A stretch of 64,000 bases of DNA from Bifidobacterium goeldii (GTDB lineage Bacteria > Actinomycetota > Actinomycetes > Actinomycetales > Bifidobacteriaceae), in assembly GCF_003951095.1 (NCBI RefSeq), contig NZ_QXGL01000001.1, positions 310,001-374,000 on the forward strand, read 5' to 3'. The notes beneath the pieces were generated by a model. It was not told the DNA's origin and did no database searches. It saw nothing but the letters and a program-made list of their open reading frames with translations. The position numbers and the translations under genes are program-made. Positions 44,356 to 54,100 of this stretch are shown here, piece after piece. Positions within the stretch are counted from its first letter, which is position 1, and each line of letters opens with the position of its first letter.

Positions 44356-44635
44356 GTACTTCCAGTTCATGGTCGCCGGGTATTACCTGTATTTCACATC
44401 GTTCTGCGTCATCGAATGCATGCATGTACATGCCAGCGACACCAAGCTCACCGAATCAGGTTCCGCGAAATTCTTCGTTAAATCCAACGGAGACACCACG
44501 CTTGAGCGACAAGGCAGACTAACAGCAAAGGAAGTCTCTATAATTCAGAAATTTATCAAGAAGAACTACCGGGAAATGTACCTCAGGTGGAAGGAATACA
44601 GTACCGAAGACTTCTACGGTCAGGACAATAGATAA
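44348..44635 (+). CDS. DUF4160-like small protein, third gene of the cassette
   Basis: A 95-residue protein: MPKYFQFMVAGYYLYFTSF, then ECMHVHASD with the His-x-His typical of DUF4160, GSAKFFVKSNGDTTLERQGRLTAKEVSIIQKFIKKNYREMYLRWKEY. DUF4160 proteins are often found beside a small partner in toxin-antitoxin-like pairs. The start lies in the end of the preceding gene (8-bp overlap), and its TAA overlaps the ATG of hsdS by one base (TAATG), so hsdS translation is coupled to it. Confidence 0.78.
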   Translation: MPKYFQFMVAGYYLYFTSFCVIECMHVHASDTKLTESGSAKFFVKSNGDTTLERQGRLTAKEVSIIQKFIKKNYREMYLRWKEYSTEDFYGQDNR

Positions 44636-45783
44636 TGTCAACAAAAAGCAAACGATTCTTGAGTGATTTCCTAACACTTACTAATGGGAAAAAGAAGCCC
44701 GATTCAAAGGGGCCCATCCCAGTTTATGGTGGTAATGGAATATTCGATACAACCGGCACAAGTAATAGTAACAACTGCATTATCATCGGTCGTGTAGGCG
44801 CTTACTGCGGTAGCGTTCATTTTGAAGAGAATTCATGCTGGATCTCAGACAATGCGATTTTTGCAAAACCCAAAAATGATAATTGCATTAGATATTTTTA
44901 TTATCTTCTCAAGAATCTTCACCTTCAACAACGACAAATTGGCACTAGTCAGCCTTTGATAACACAAAAAGTACTCAATACGATAGAAGTGTGTCCCCAT
45001 CATATTGATGATCAGCGACGCATTGCGCATATACTTACCAGCCTAGACAACCAGATCGATTGTCTTAATCAAACAAACGGCCATTTGTTGGAGTTGCTGA
45101 TGACGGAATATCGTAACGTCATCAATTCCATTGACACGTATGGCTGCATTGAGGACTTGGGCACAGTGGTTGGTGGTGCAACTCCATCAAAAAAGCGAGA
45201 AGAGTTCTTCACGACTTCCGGTATTAGCTGGGTGACGCCTAAAGATCTTTCTAATACAGCAAATATATTCATTGAGCATGGCACAATGGATATTACCGAT
45301 GCTGGCTATCAATCCTGTAGTACAAAACTGATGCCTGCTGGTTCGGTCTTATTTAGTTCGCGCGCTCCAGTTGGATATGTTGCGATCGCAGCGAAGGAAG
45401 TATGCACTAACCAGGGCTTTAAATCGGTTGTACCATCCGATAACATCGGCACGGCATTCGTTTTCTGCTTTTTGAGGGACAATGCAAAGGAGATTGAAAA
45501 GGCGGGTTCCGGTACCACTTTTGTTGAAGTGTCTGGTAGGGCTATGCGTCATTTTGCTGCCCCGATTCCTTCAGCTGAGCAAGCACGATCATTCAGTTCA
45601 TACGCTGGACCCTTGCTGAATGCGATTAAGAGCAACGAAAATGAAATCGCTGCTTTGGCGAAACTGCGTGATGCGCTGCTGCCCAAACTGATGTCAGGTG
45701 AAATTGATGTATCGAAGGTTGAACTACCTACGCCGCCAGAACAAAGTTCTGCGACAAATGGCCGTTTATCTGAACTAGATTAG
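44635..45783 (+). CDS. hsdS: type I restriction-modification specificity subunit HsdS (complete, opposite strand to hsdM)
   Basis: A 382-residue specificity subunit with two target recognition domains. TRD1 covers about 1-130 (FLSDFLTLTNGKKKP, GNGIFDTTGTSN), the central conserved helix about 125-150 (DDQRRIAHILTSLDNQIDCLNQTNGHLLELL), TRD2 about 155-330 (LGTVVGGATPSKKREEFF, WVTPKDLSNTANIF, VLFSSRAPVGYVAIA), and the C-terminal conserved helix ends LRDALLPKLMSGEIDVSKVEL. Its second half is bounded by repeats C and D. It is divergent in sense from hsdM and would be driven by the promoter of the small-gene cassette. Its end overlaps by 56 bp the convergent half-hsdS. Confidence 0.9.
   Translation: MSTKSKRFLSDFLTLTNGKKKPDSKGPIPVYGGNGIFDTTGTSNSNNCIIIGRVGAYCGSVHFEENSCWISDNAIFAKPKNDNCIRYFYYLLKNLHLQQRQIGTSQPLITQKVLNTIEVCPHHIDDQRRIAHILTSLDNQIDCLNQTNGHLLELLMTEYRNVINSIDTYGCIEDLGTVVGGATPSKKREEFFTTSGISWVTPKDLSNTANIFIEHGTMDITDAGYQSCSTKLMPAGSVLFSSRAPVGYVAIAAKEVCTNQGFKSVVPSDNIGTAFVFCFLRDNAKEIEKAGSGTTFVEVSGRAMRHFAAPIPSAEQARSFSSYAGPLLNAIKSNENEIAALAKLRDALLPKLMSGEIDVSKVELPTPPEQSSATNGRLSELD
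45075..45087 (+). repeat. hsdS inversion repeat C
   Basis: AAACGGCCATTTG in the central region of the complete hsdS, reading NGHL in the same frame as repeat A, identical to A for 24 bp. Confidence 0.9.
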
Positions 45784-46312
45784 ATATTTCAGAATCGATT
45801 GAACTCAACACCGTGGATATCTTTTTCTGAATATAGATAGGAGGCAGAGGAACCCTGATGTCACGAAAAGTACTTGTAGGACGCGCAAGTGCAGGAACAC
45901 CTACTTGCACTTTATTAGCTAAAATTTTTCCTTGCCCTTCAGGAGAATGCAGATAATACACCAGATATTCCGGTAAAACTCGATCATTGCAACGCAACAA
46001 AAATTGACTCTGCGAAATCAGATATCGATCATACTGGGAGTTACTGGGAATAAGCGCGACCTGTCCTAAAGTCCCCCGATGAGTAACTACGATATCGCCT
46101 CGCTTGGCAATGGACCGGGATAAGCTATCGGCCTTCTGCTCAGTCACAAATCTAAGTCCATTATCATTTAGTCTGAAACCAGAGATATTGGAACCATTGA
46201 TAATTGGCACTCCAAACGCAACAAAGCAATCTTTCTTAACGTCAGAACCAAAAGGCCCCATAGAAAGGCTGCATATCTCATTCACTGTGACTTCGGGCCA
46301 GTTAGAACCCAT
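45728..46312 (-). CDS. hsdS: HsdS N-terminal half (one TRD), expressed with hsdM
   Basis: A 194-residue half specificity subunit. It has one TRD (WPEVTVNEICSLSMGPFGSDVKK, VPIINGSNISGFRLNDNGLRFV, DIVVTHRGTLGQVALIP) and the central helix (PLPPIYIQKKISTVLSSIDSEISNLVQINGHL). It ends in SQNFVLAA, eight residues read from the antisense of the neighbouring hsdS. It is cut at repeat D, not by a random mutation. The ATG at 46312 overlaps the end of hsdM by 11 bp, the usual coupling. In this orientation the hsdM-linked specificity subunit is a half; some half-HsdS proteins work as dimers, others are inactive. Confidence 0.88.
   Translation of the reverse strand: MGSNWPEVTVNEICSLSMGPFGSDVKKDCFVAFGVPIINGSNISGFRLNDNGLRFVTEQKADSLSRSIAKRGDIVVTHRGTLGQVALIPSNSQYDRYLISQSQFLLRCNDRVLPEYLVYYLHSPEGQGKILANKVQVGVPALARPTSTFRDIRVPLPPIYIQKKISTVLSSIDSEISNLVQINGHLSQNFVLAA
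45755..45767 (-). repeat. hsdS inversion repeat D (inverted)
   Basis: CAAATGGCCGTTT near the end of the complete hsdS; on the minus strand it is the NGHL of the half-hsdS next to hsdM. Inversion between C and D (693 bp) would join the half-gene to the second TRD. Confidence 0.9.
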
Positions 46313-47807
46313 ACCCAATCGCCTCCAAATTCTTTTTGATTTCGGCTTGCAGTCGGCTGGACTCCTCGAAGCACTTGGCGAGTTCACCGGTCAGACGCTT
46401 CATCTTCTCATCAAACGGCTCGTCGTCCTCTTCCTGTTCGGCGATGCCGACATAGCGGCCCGGCGTGAGAATGTAATCCTGCTTGGCGATGTCTTCGATG
46501 GACACCGCCGCAGAGAAGCCTTTCTCCTCCTCCAGTGTCCCGTCACGGAACGCATCAAACGTGGACGCGATCTTCTGAACATCCTCATCAGTGAGCGTAC
46601 GCTGTGAGCGACTAATCATCGTGCCCATGTTGCGAGCGTCCACAAATAATGTCTTCGAATCAGCAGGGCGACCTTTGCGAAGGAACCATAGGCATACCGG
46701 AATCTGCGTGGAGAAGAACAGCTGCGTTGGCATCGCAACAATACCCTCCACCAGTCCGGCGTTGACGATGTTCTTGCGAATTTCACCCTCGTTGTTCGTC
46801 TGCGAAGACAGCGAACCATTGGCAAGCACCAGACCGATTCTGCCGGACTGAGACAGGTGGTGAATCATGTGCTGCATCCATGCGAAGTTTGCATTGCCTT
46901 CAGGCGGCACGCCGTATTCCCAGCGTGGGTCATCCTTGAGTTTGTCACCGCCCCAATCTGACAGGTTGAACGGTGGATTGGCAAGAATGTAATCGAACCG
47001 TTCAGTGCGATGCAGATCGTTGAAGAACGTATCGTCGTTCTTTGGGCCAAGATCAGCATCAATACCACGAATGGCGAGGTTCATCGTGGCCATCTTCCAC
47101 GTGGTCGGGTTCGACTCCTGACCATAGACAGAGATGTTGTTGATATTGCCCTGATGGTTACGCACGAACTCGGCGGACTGCACGAACATGCCACCGGAAC
47201 CGCACGCCGGGTCATATACACGCCCCTTGAATGGTTCAAGCACGTTCACCAACGTCTTCACCACGCATTTCGGCGTGTAGAACTCGCCGGCGTTCTTGCC
47301 TTCCTGCGATGCGAACTGCGACAGGCAATATTCATACGTGCGACCAAGTAAATCATGGGTGCCACCGTTTTCGGTCATCTTCACATTGGTGAACAGGTCG
47401 ACCACTTCCCCAAGCCGGCGCTTGTCCAGTTCGGGACGTGCGAAGTTCTTGGGCAACACGCCCTTAAGCTTTTTGTTCTCCTGCTCGATGAGCCTCATCG
47501 ATTCATCAATAACCTTGCCGACTTCAGGAGTATGCGCGGCCGCGGACACAACTTCCCATCGAGCTTCTTTCGGCACCCAGAAAATGTTCTCGGACGCATA
47601 CGCGTCACGATCTTCTTCGAACCCTTCGCCTTCGGCCACCAGTTCAGCGTGTTTGGCCTCGAAGTTATCCGAAATGTACTTGAGGAAAATCAAACCGAGC
47701 ACAACGTTCTTATATTCCGAAGCATCGATGTTGCCACGTAACTTACAAGCCGCATCCCAAATCTGCTCCTCGAATCCAAGGGCTTTGGTACTTGTTTTCT
47801 TCGCCAT
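46302..47807 (-). CDS. hsdM: type I restriction-modification methyltransferase subunit HsdM
   Basis: N6-adenine methyltransferase subunit that joins HsdS (and HsdR) into the type I complex. The N-terminal HsdM helical domain (1-150: FEEQIWDAACKLRGNIDASEYKNVVLGLIFLKYISD) is followed by the SAM-binding motif DPACGSGGMF (199-208) and the catalytic NPPF (277-280). AGEFYTPKCVV precedes them. Length 501 is normal. A C-terminal part with a coiled region contacts HsdS. The gene begins 3 bp after hsdR and overlaps hsdS by 11 bp, so R-M-S form one operon. Confidence 0.97.
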   Translation of the reverse strand: MAKKTSTKALGFEEQIWDAACKLRGNIDASEYKNVVLGLIFLKYISDNFEAKHAELVAEGEGFEEDRDAYASENIFWVPKEARWEVVSAAAHTPEVGKVIDESMRLIEQENKKLKGVLPKNFARPELDKRRLGEVVDLFTNVKMTENGGTHDLLGRTYEYCLSQFASQEGKNAGEFYTPKCVVKTLVNVLEPFKGRVYDPACGSGGMFVQSAEFVRNHQGNINNISVYGQESNPTTWKMATMNLAIRGIDADLGPKNDDTFFNDLHRTERFDYILANPPFNLSDWGGDKLKDDPRWEYGVPPEGNANFAWMQHMIHHLSQSGRIGLVLANGSLSSQTNNEGEIRKNIVNAGLVEGIVAMPTQLFFSTQIPVCLWFLRKGRPADSKTLFVDARNMGTMISRSQRTLTDEDVQKIASTFDAFRDGTLEEEKGFSAAVSIEDIAKQDYILTPGRYVGIAEQEEDDEPFDEKMKRLTGELAKCFEESSRLQAEIKKNLEAIGYGF

Positions 47808-47810
47808 GAA

Positions 47811-50800
47811 TCAGTTTCCCTCTTCGTAGTCAACCCACAATTCGCACTGCTGCATCACCGTCTCGATGGCCTCCGGCACTTCGTCCGGCGGATACTTGTG
47901 CTTCCTCAATAAGCGCTTAATTGACATACGCATGCGAGCGCGGGCGTCATCCTTCTTCTGCCAGTCTATCGTGCGGTTCTTGCGCAACGTGTCAGTCAGC
48001 TCTCGGGTGATAGCAACCAGCTCATCATTCTCATAGAAATCCTTGATGGCTTGCGGCTTGGTCAGCGCATCATAAAAGGCAAGCTCCTCATCATCCAGAC
48101 CAAGAGTCTTACCTTCCTGCCGCGCGGCCATGATTTCTTTGGCCATATCCAACAGCTGCTGGATGACCTCGGCGTTGGTGAGCATGCCGTTGAGATATGC
48201 ATTAACCGATTGCTGCAGCATCTCGGAGAATTTACCAGCCATGACCACACTCTTCTTGCGATATGCCTTGACCTGATCATCAAGCAGTTTGCGCAGCAGT
48301 TCCACAGCAAGATTTTTCTGTTCCATCTGTGCAATTTCAGCAAGGAACGATTCGTCAAACAGCGAGACCTCAACTGTCCGGTCTTCAAACAGATCGATAA
48401 CGCCTTCGTTATGCACGCCTTGCTCCATGATGGCGGCGATTTGCTTATTAATCTCCTTCAAAGACATGCGCGGATTGCCGGGATTGACGTTCAGCACTTT
48501 CAGCATCTGCGTGCGCAACACATCGATGTATGCTTCTTCAATCTTCAATTCATCAGCAACCATGCTGCGGCATAGGCCAAATGCTTGGGCCATTTCCTTG
48601 GCACACTTGATGAAGTCCTTGCGATCTTTCTCCCGCTCGGGATCAAGTAAGTAGTCCGCACCGTCCGCGATGGCTTCAGCCATCTGTTCGGCAGAATTGG
48701 TATGGATTCGGTTCTGATAATCCAAACCATGCAGAAAGTCTCGGCACGCACTCAGTTTGTCGAGGAACAACGGATATGCGGTGTCGGCCACATTCATGTC
48801 GCCATAGCGTTCCCGATCGCGTTTCGTGTAATCGTGCATAGCGCGTTTCAGAGCTCCGGCAATGCCGATGTAGTCGACGATCAGGCCGCCTTCCTTGCCT
48901 TTGTATACACGATTCACCCGAGCTACGGCCTGCATGAGGTTGTGCCCTTTCATGGGCTTGTATACGTACATCGTGGACAGCGAAGGTACGTCGAAGCCAG
49001 TCAGCCACATATCCACTACGATGGCGATTTTGAACGGACTGTCATCATCCTTGAACTCTTTAGCGAGCTCATCTTTATGGGCTTTATTGCCTATGACCTT
49101 ATGCCATTCCTCCGGGTCCTGATTGGAAGACGTCATGACCACATGCACTTTATCTTTCCATTGCGGGCACAGTTCAAGGAACTTCTTGTACATACGCATA
49201 GCAATGGGCCGTGAATAGGCAACGACCAACGCCTTACCTGTCAGCTCGTCCGCACGATTCTCCTCATAGTGGTTCACGATGTCACGGCATAGGGAATCGA
49301 TGGTCTCAGGAGCACCCAACACACTATCCATCGTCGACAAGTCACGTTTACTGCGATCGATAGCCATCTCATCGGCATCATCCGAAATGTTCTCGTACTG
49401 CTTATCCAATTCGCGGAGTATGTTCTCATCCAGCTTGAGCGAAACCACACGACTCTCATAGAACACCGGACGAGTGGCACCGTCCTCGACCGATTGGGTC
49501 ATGTCGTACACGTCCACGTAATCACCGAATATCTCGCGGGTGGATTTATCCTGAGTCTCAATCGGAGTGCCGGTAAATCCTATATAGGAAGCGTTCGGGA
49601 GCGCTTGTCTGACTTTTAACGCATCACCCACTGAATGAGTACCATCCGCATGGAGTTTTATTTCCAGTCCGTACTGACTGCGGTGCGCTTCGTCGGCCAT
49701 GACCACGATGTTACGGCGTTCTGATAGCGGTTCATCGGATTCACTGAACTTCTGCATCGTCGTGAATACGATGCCGTTCGCTTGCCGATTGTTCAGGAGT
49801 TCGACAAGATTGTCACGGCTGACCGCCTGCTGTGGTTGCTGGCGCAGGAAATCTGCGCACTTGACGAATTGTCCATATAGTTGCCCATCCAAATCGGTAC
49901 GGTCAGTGGTCACCACAATCGTCGGGCTGTTCACCTGTTCAGCCAGCAAATGTGCGTAGAACACCATCGACAATGATTTGCCGGAACCCTGTGTATGCCA
50001 GAACACGCCGGCTTTGCCATCGCCGTTCATGGCGCGCAAGGTGCTCTCCACAGCCTTATGAACGCCGAAGTACTGATGATACGCCGCTAGAATCTTTACG
50101 GTTCCGTTCTCCGACTTGGAGAAGCAGATGAAGTTGCGAAGAATGTCAATCAATCGTTCCTTAGAGAGCATTCCATCCAACATGGTTGTCCAACGTATAG
50201 GCTTCCCAGTATCAATTCGCGAATAGTCCCCGTCAGCCGTCTTCCACTGCATGAATCGATCTTCACTAGCGGTGATGGTTCCCACACGCGTATCGGCCAT
50301 ATCGGTCATCACGCAGAACGCATTATATGTAAACAACGTAGGAATTACCTTCATATAATTACGCAGCTGAAGATACGCATCTGAAGAATCAACATTTTCC
50401 CGTGCTGGGGACTTCAACTCAAATATCACCAACGGCATACCGTTAACAAAAATGATCAGATCAGGACGTTTCTCCTCATATTCAACATATGTCCATTGAT
50501 TGATCACAGCGAATGTATTCCGCTCCGGATGGTCAAAGTCTATGATCTTGATGTTGTCAGGCCGGGTCTTCTCACCATCAAAATATGAAACCTCAACGCC
50601 GGACTGCATATAGTCAGTAAAAGCAATGTTGCGGGATAATAAATCTATACCTTCGATATCACTAACTTTGCGCAAAGCCTCTTCAATAGCAGCAGGATGA
50701 GCATGAGGATTTATTCGCCGTAGAGCTTCTTCAAGCACTCCCGGCATAAGTGCATCACGATATGAATCATTGGTACGACTCACCTCAGGACCATAGAAAT

Positions 50801-50912
50801 ATTCATAGCCCATGCCAACAAGATGACTGATGATCGCCTGTTCAAAAGCAAACTCATCCAGTATCGAAATGCTCTGAGATCCATTCACATCCGTGAGCCG
50901 GCCCTCGCCCAT
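47811..50912 (-). CDS. hsdR: type I restriction endonuclease subunit HsdR
   Basis: The motor and nuclease subunit. The N-terminal PD-(D/E)xK nuclease has PDLIIFVNGMPLVIFELKSP (about 155-175). The SF2 helicase motifs are GVFWHTQGSGKSLSMVFYAHLL, TDRTDLDGQLYGQF, NIVVMADEAHRSQYG, YIGFTGTPIE, and LMQAVARVNRVYKGKEGGLIVDYIG. A C-terminal helical part binds the methylase. Length about 1033. The start at 50912 has AAGGA at good spacing; the open frame to 50969 has no such site. With restriction active, a phase-variable specificity subunit needs the methylase to act at the same time on the new site. Confidence 0.96.
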   Translation of the reverse strand: MGEGRLTDVNGSQSISILDEFAFEQAIISHLVGMGYEYFYGPEVSRTNDSYRDALMPGVLEEALRRINPHAHPAAIEEALRKVSDIEGIDLLSRNIAFTDYMQSGVEVSYFDGEKTRPDNIKIIDFDHPERNTFAVINQWTYVEYEEKRPDLIIFVNGMPLVIFELKSPARENVDSSDAYLQLRNYMKVIPTLFTYNAFCVMTDMADTRVGTITASEDRFMQWKTADGDYSRIDTGKPIRWTTMLDGMLSKERLIDILRNFICFSKSENGTVKILAAYHQYFGVHKAVESTLRAMNGDGKAGVFWHTQGSGKSLSMVFYAHLLAEQVNSPTIVVTTDRTDLDGQLYGQFVKCADFLRQQPQQAVSRDNLVELLNNRQANGIVFTTMQKFSESDEPLSERRNIVVMADEAHRSQYGLEIKLHADGTHSVGDALKVRQALPNASYIGFTGTPIETQDKSTREIFGDYVDVYDMTQSVEDGATRPVFYESRVVSLKLDENILRELDKQYENISDDADEMAIDRSKRDLSTMDSVLGAPETIDSLCRDIVNHYEENRADELTGKALVVAYSRPIAMRMYKKFLELCPQWKDKVHVVMTSSNQDPEEWHKVIGNKAHKDELAKEFKDDDSPFKIAIVVDMWLTGFDVPSLSTMYVYKPMKGHNLMQAVARVNRVYKGKEGGLIVDYIGIAGALKRAMHDYTKRDRERYGDMNVADTAYPLFLDKLSACRDFLHGLDYQNRIHTNSAEQMAEAIADGADYLLDPEREKDRKDFIKCAKEMAQAFGLCRSMVADELKIEEAYIDVLRTQMLKVLNVNPGNPRMSLKEINKQIAAIMEQGVHNEGVIDLFEDRTVEVSLFDESFLAEIAQMEQKNLAVELLRKLLDDQVKAYRKKSVVMAGKFSEMLQQSVNAYLNGMLTNAEVIQQLLDMAKEIMAARQEGKTLGLDDEELAFYDALTKPQAIKDFYENDELVAITRELTDTLRKNRTIDWQKKDDARARMRMSIKRLLRKHKYPPDEVPEAIETVMQQCELWVDYEEGN

Positions 50913-51137
50913 TGAGAATCCTTTCCGCATCCTTCGCAGCGATAATCTCATAATACCTAGCTGCACCACAGCGGAAGGGTATAAACAGGTATATCTATAT
51001 TCACTTTTCTAATGCCGTAATCGCAGAAACGGATAATCGCGTCGGTGAAGCCCTCATCCAATTAGTCCGTTGGGACCGTTCCCCTCATGGAACAATCCCA
51101 ACACCGCATATGACAGGCTGTAAGTGACCCAGTCACA

Positions 51138-54100
51138 CTACTTTCTACCTTTAGGGCTCCATGCAAAGTCGTTCAACAGGTCGGCGGTCCAGTCCATGAC
51201 CATTTCGCCGCTCATGGGGCCGGAACCGAGTGAGCCGGCGAACGGGGCAGGAATCGTGTACGTGTGCGTGAGCGCACGATACTGGGCACCCTTGTAGATG
51301 CGGTTGATACGCATCTGCATCGACTCAGGCGGGTTGATTTTACCGACGCGCACGTTCTTCCCCTGCGCGATGATCTCCGAAATGTCAAGCTTGCGGGCCT
51401 TCATGCGCAGACGAGCCACGCCGAACAGCGTCTCAAACTCCTCCGGCAGCTTGCCGTAACGGTCTTCAAGCTCCTCGGCAAGCTCCTTGAGATCATCCTC
51501 GGTATGTGCGGCCGCGAGCTTGCGGTACGCCTCGAGACGCAGCTTGTCAGAGTCGATGTAATCCACCGGAATCGATGCTTCGATCGGCAGATCAATAGTC
51601 ACCGCAAGCGGCTCCACGCTCTCCTCAGGCGCCTTGTACGCCTCGACCGCCTCCGAGACCATACGAATGTACAGGTCGAAGCCAACGCCTTCAATATGCC
51701 CGGACTGTTCGTCGCCGAGCAAATTACCCGTACCGCGCAGCTCGAGATCTTTCATCGCCACGTCGAAGCAACTGCCGAGCGCCGTATTCTGCGCGATGGT
51801 GGCCAGTCGGTCATGTGACTGCTGGGTCATCGGCTTGGTTGGGTCATAGAGGAAGTACGCGTACGCGCGCTCACGACCACGGCCGACACGACCGCGCAAC
51901 TGATGCAATTGCGACAGGCCGAACTTGTCAGCATGATCGACGATGAGCGTGTTCGCGTTCGAGATATCCAGGCCGGTTTCGATGATCGTCGTACACACAA
52001 GCACGTCAATGTCTCGGTGCCAGAAGTCGCGAATGATCTGATCGAGCTGTTTCTCCCCCATCTTGCCATGCGCAATACCTACGCGCGCCTCGGGTACCAG
52101 CTCGTGAATCTTCGCTGCGATCTTGGAGATGTCCTGCACGCGGTTGTGCACAAAGAACACCTGTCCGCCGCGCAGCAGCTCGCGCCGCACGGCCGCGGTG
52201 ACCTGCGCATCCTCGTACGCGCCGACATAGGTCAGCACCGGCAGACGGTCCTCGGGCGGGGTCGCGAGCGTCGACATCTCGCGGATGCCAGTCACCGCCA
52301 TCTCCAACGTGCGCGGGATAGGCGTCGCGGATAGCGAGAGCACGTCCACGTTCGTACGTAAAGCCTTGAGTGTCTCCTTGTGTTCGACGCCGAAGCGCTG
52401 CTCCTCGTCGATAATGACCAGCCCCAGATCTTTGAATTTGATCTTCGGATTCAACAGTTTGTGCGTGCCGATTACCACGTCGACGCCGCCGGATTCAAGC
52501 CCTTCGATCGTCTCGTTGATCTCCTTGGTCGTCTGGAATCGGCTCATCGCCGCGACCGTAACCGGGAAGCCTTCGTAACGCTCGGTGAATGTCTCGTAAT
52601 GTTGCTGGACGAGCAGCGTGGTCGGCACGAGCACGGCCACCTGCTTGCCGTCTTGAATCGCTTTGAATGCGGCGCGCACGGCGATTTCGGTCTTGCCGAA
52701 GCCGACGTCGCCGCAAATGAGGCGGTCCATCGGCACAGGCTTTTCCATATCGGATTTAACCTCGTCGATCGTGGTCAACTGGTCGGCGGTCTCTTGGTAC
52801 GGGAACGCGTCCTCCAGCTCCTTCTGCCACGGCGTGTCCGGGCTGAACGCGAAACCAGGCGTGCGCTGGCGTGCCGAATACAGCTTCACCAAGTCCTCGG
52901 CGATCTCATGCACGTGTTTGCGCGCTTTCGCCTTCGTTTCCGCCCAATCAGAGCCACCAAGCTTGTTGAGCTTGGGCACTTCAGCACCGATGTATTTACT
53001 GACGAGGTCAAGCTGATCTGTCGGAATAAAGAGTTTGTCAGCAGGAGCACCGCGTTTGCTCGGCGCATATTCGATGATGAGATATTCGCGCGTGCTCTTA
53101 TTCGCACCCGTACCAATCTCACGCTGCCGCATACCAACAAAACGACCAATACCATGCTGCTCATGCACAACAAAGTCGCCGGGCTTAAGCTCCATGAGAT
53201 CAATAGCCTTGCGACGGCGCTTAGGCGTCTTTGCTTGGCCGGCAGCAGATGAGCGACCGGTCAGATCACGTTCAGTCAGCAGCGCAACCTTCGCACTGGT
53301 ATCAACAAATCCGTCGGCTGCTTGCGAACGAATCACATCAAAACTAGTAATCCCAGTTTCATTGATCGCGCGCTTCAATCGAGCGAGCGTACCTTGCGCG
53401 GCAGCAGTTACCGTAACGTGGTAGCCTGCGTCGATCAAGCCTTCAATACCAGCCGCAGCTTTTGCTTCATCGCCTCGATATTCACCCGGGTTCTGCGCGT
53501 CAAGCTGCACATGGTTTGGCATAGACGGGTCCACGCCAAAACTCGACAGCTTCCACACGTCATGACTCGAATATTCAAGAGCACTGATCGTCTCTTCAAA
53601 ATCAAGGAAGCTCGCCTGATCGAAGGTAATCGGAGCACCCGCACCATGACCGGATGCAGCAACATGCCAGCTAGCTGCAAGGAATTCATTCGCTGTTTTT
53701 GCTAAGTCTTCAGCAGCGCGACGCAGTTTCTCTGGATCGGACAGCATGATGACCGCATGCTTATCAAGCATTCCCGCAACCGGCTCCATGTCGTCAATGA
53801 GCGCAGGCATTAACGATTCCATGCCTTCGACCGGGATCGCATTCGCGATTGATTCCAGCATGTCGTCAGCGTTAGGAATACGACCGATGAGACTTTTCGC
53901 ACGATCGCGTACTGCTTGCGTTAATTGCAGTTCACGGCATGGCGTTGCCCAAATGGACGTAAGCCCATCACCGTAGGTGCGCTGGTCAGAAGCGTGGAAT
54001 TCGCGGATCGTGTCAATCTCGTCACCAAAAAACTCGATACGCACCGGGTGCGGTGCTGTAGGCGGAAATACGTCAATAATGCCACCGCGCACCGCGAATT

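Noticed and set aside
41963..50970. Possibility that the R-M region is an integrated prophage or ICE
   Set aside because: Only one recombinase is present, tied to the hsdS repeats; there are no structural, replication or transfer genes, and no attachment-site duplication was seen.
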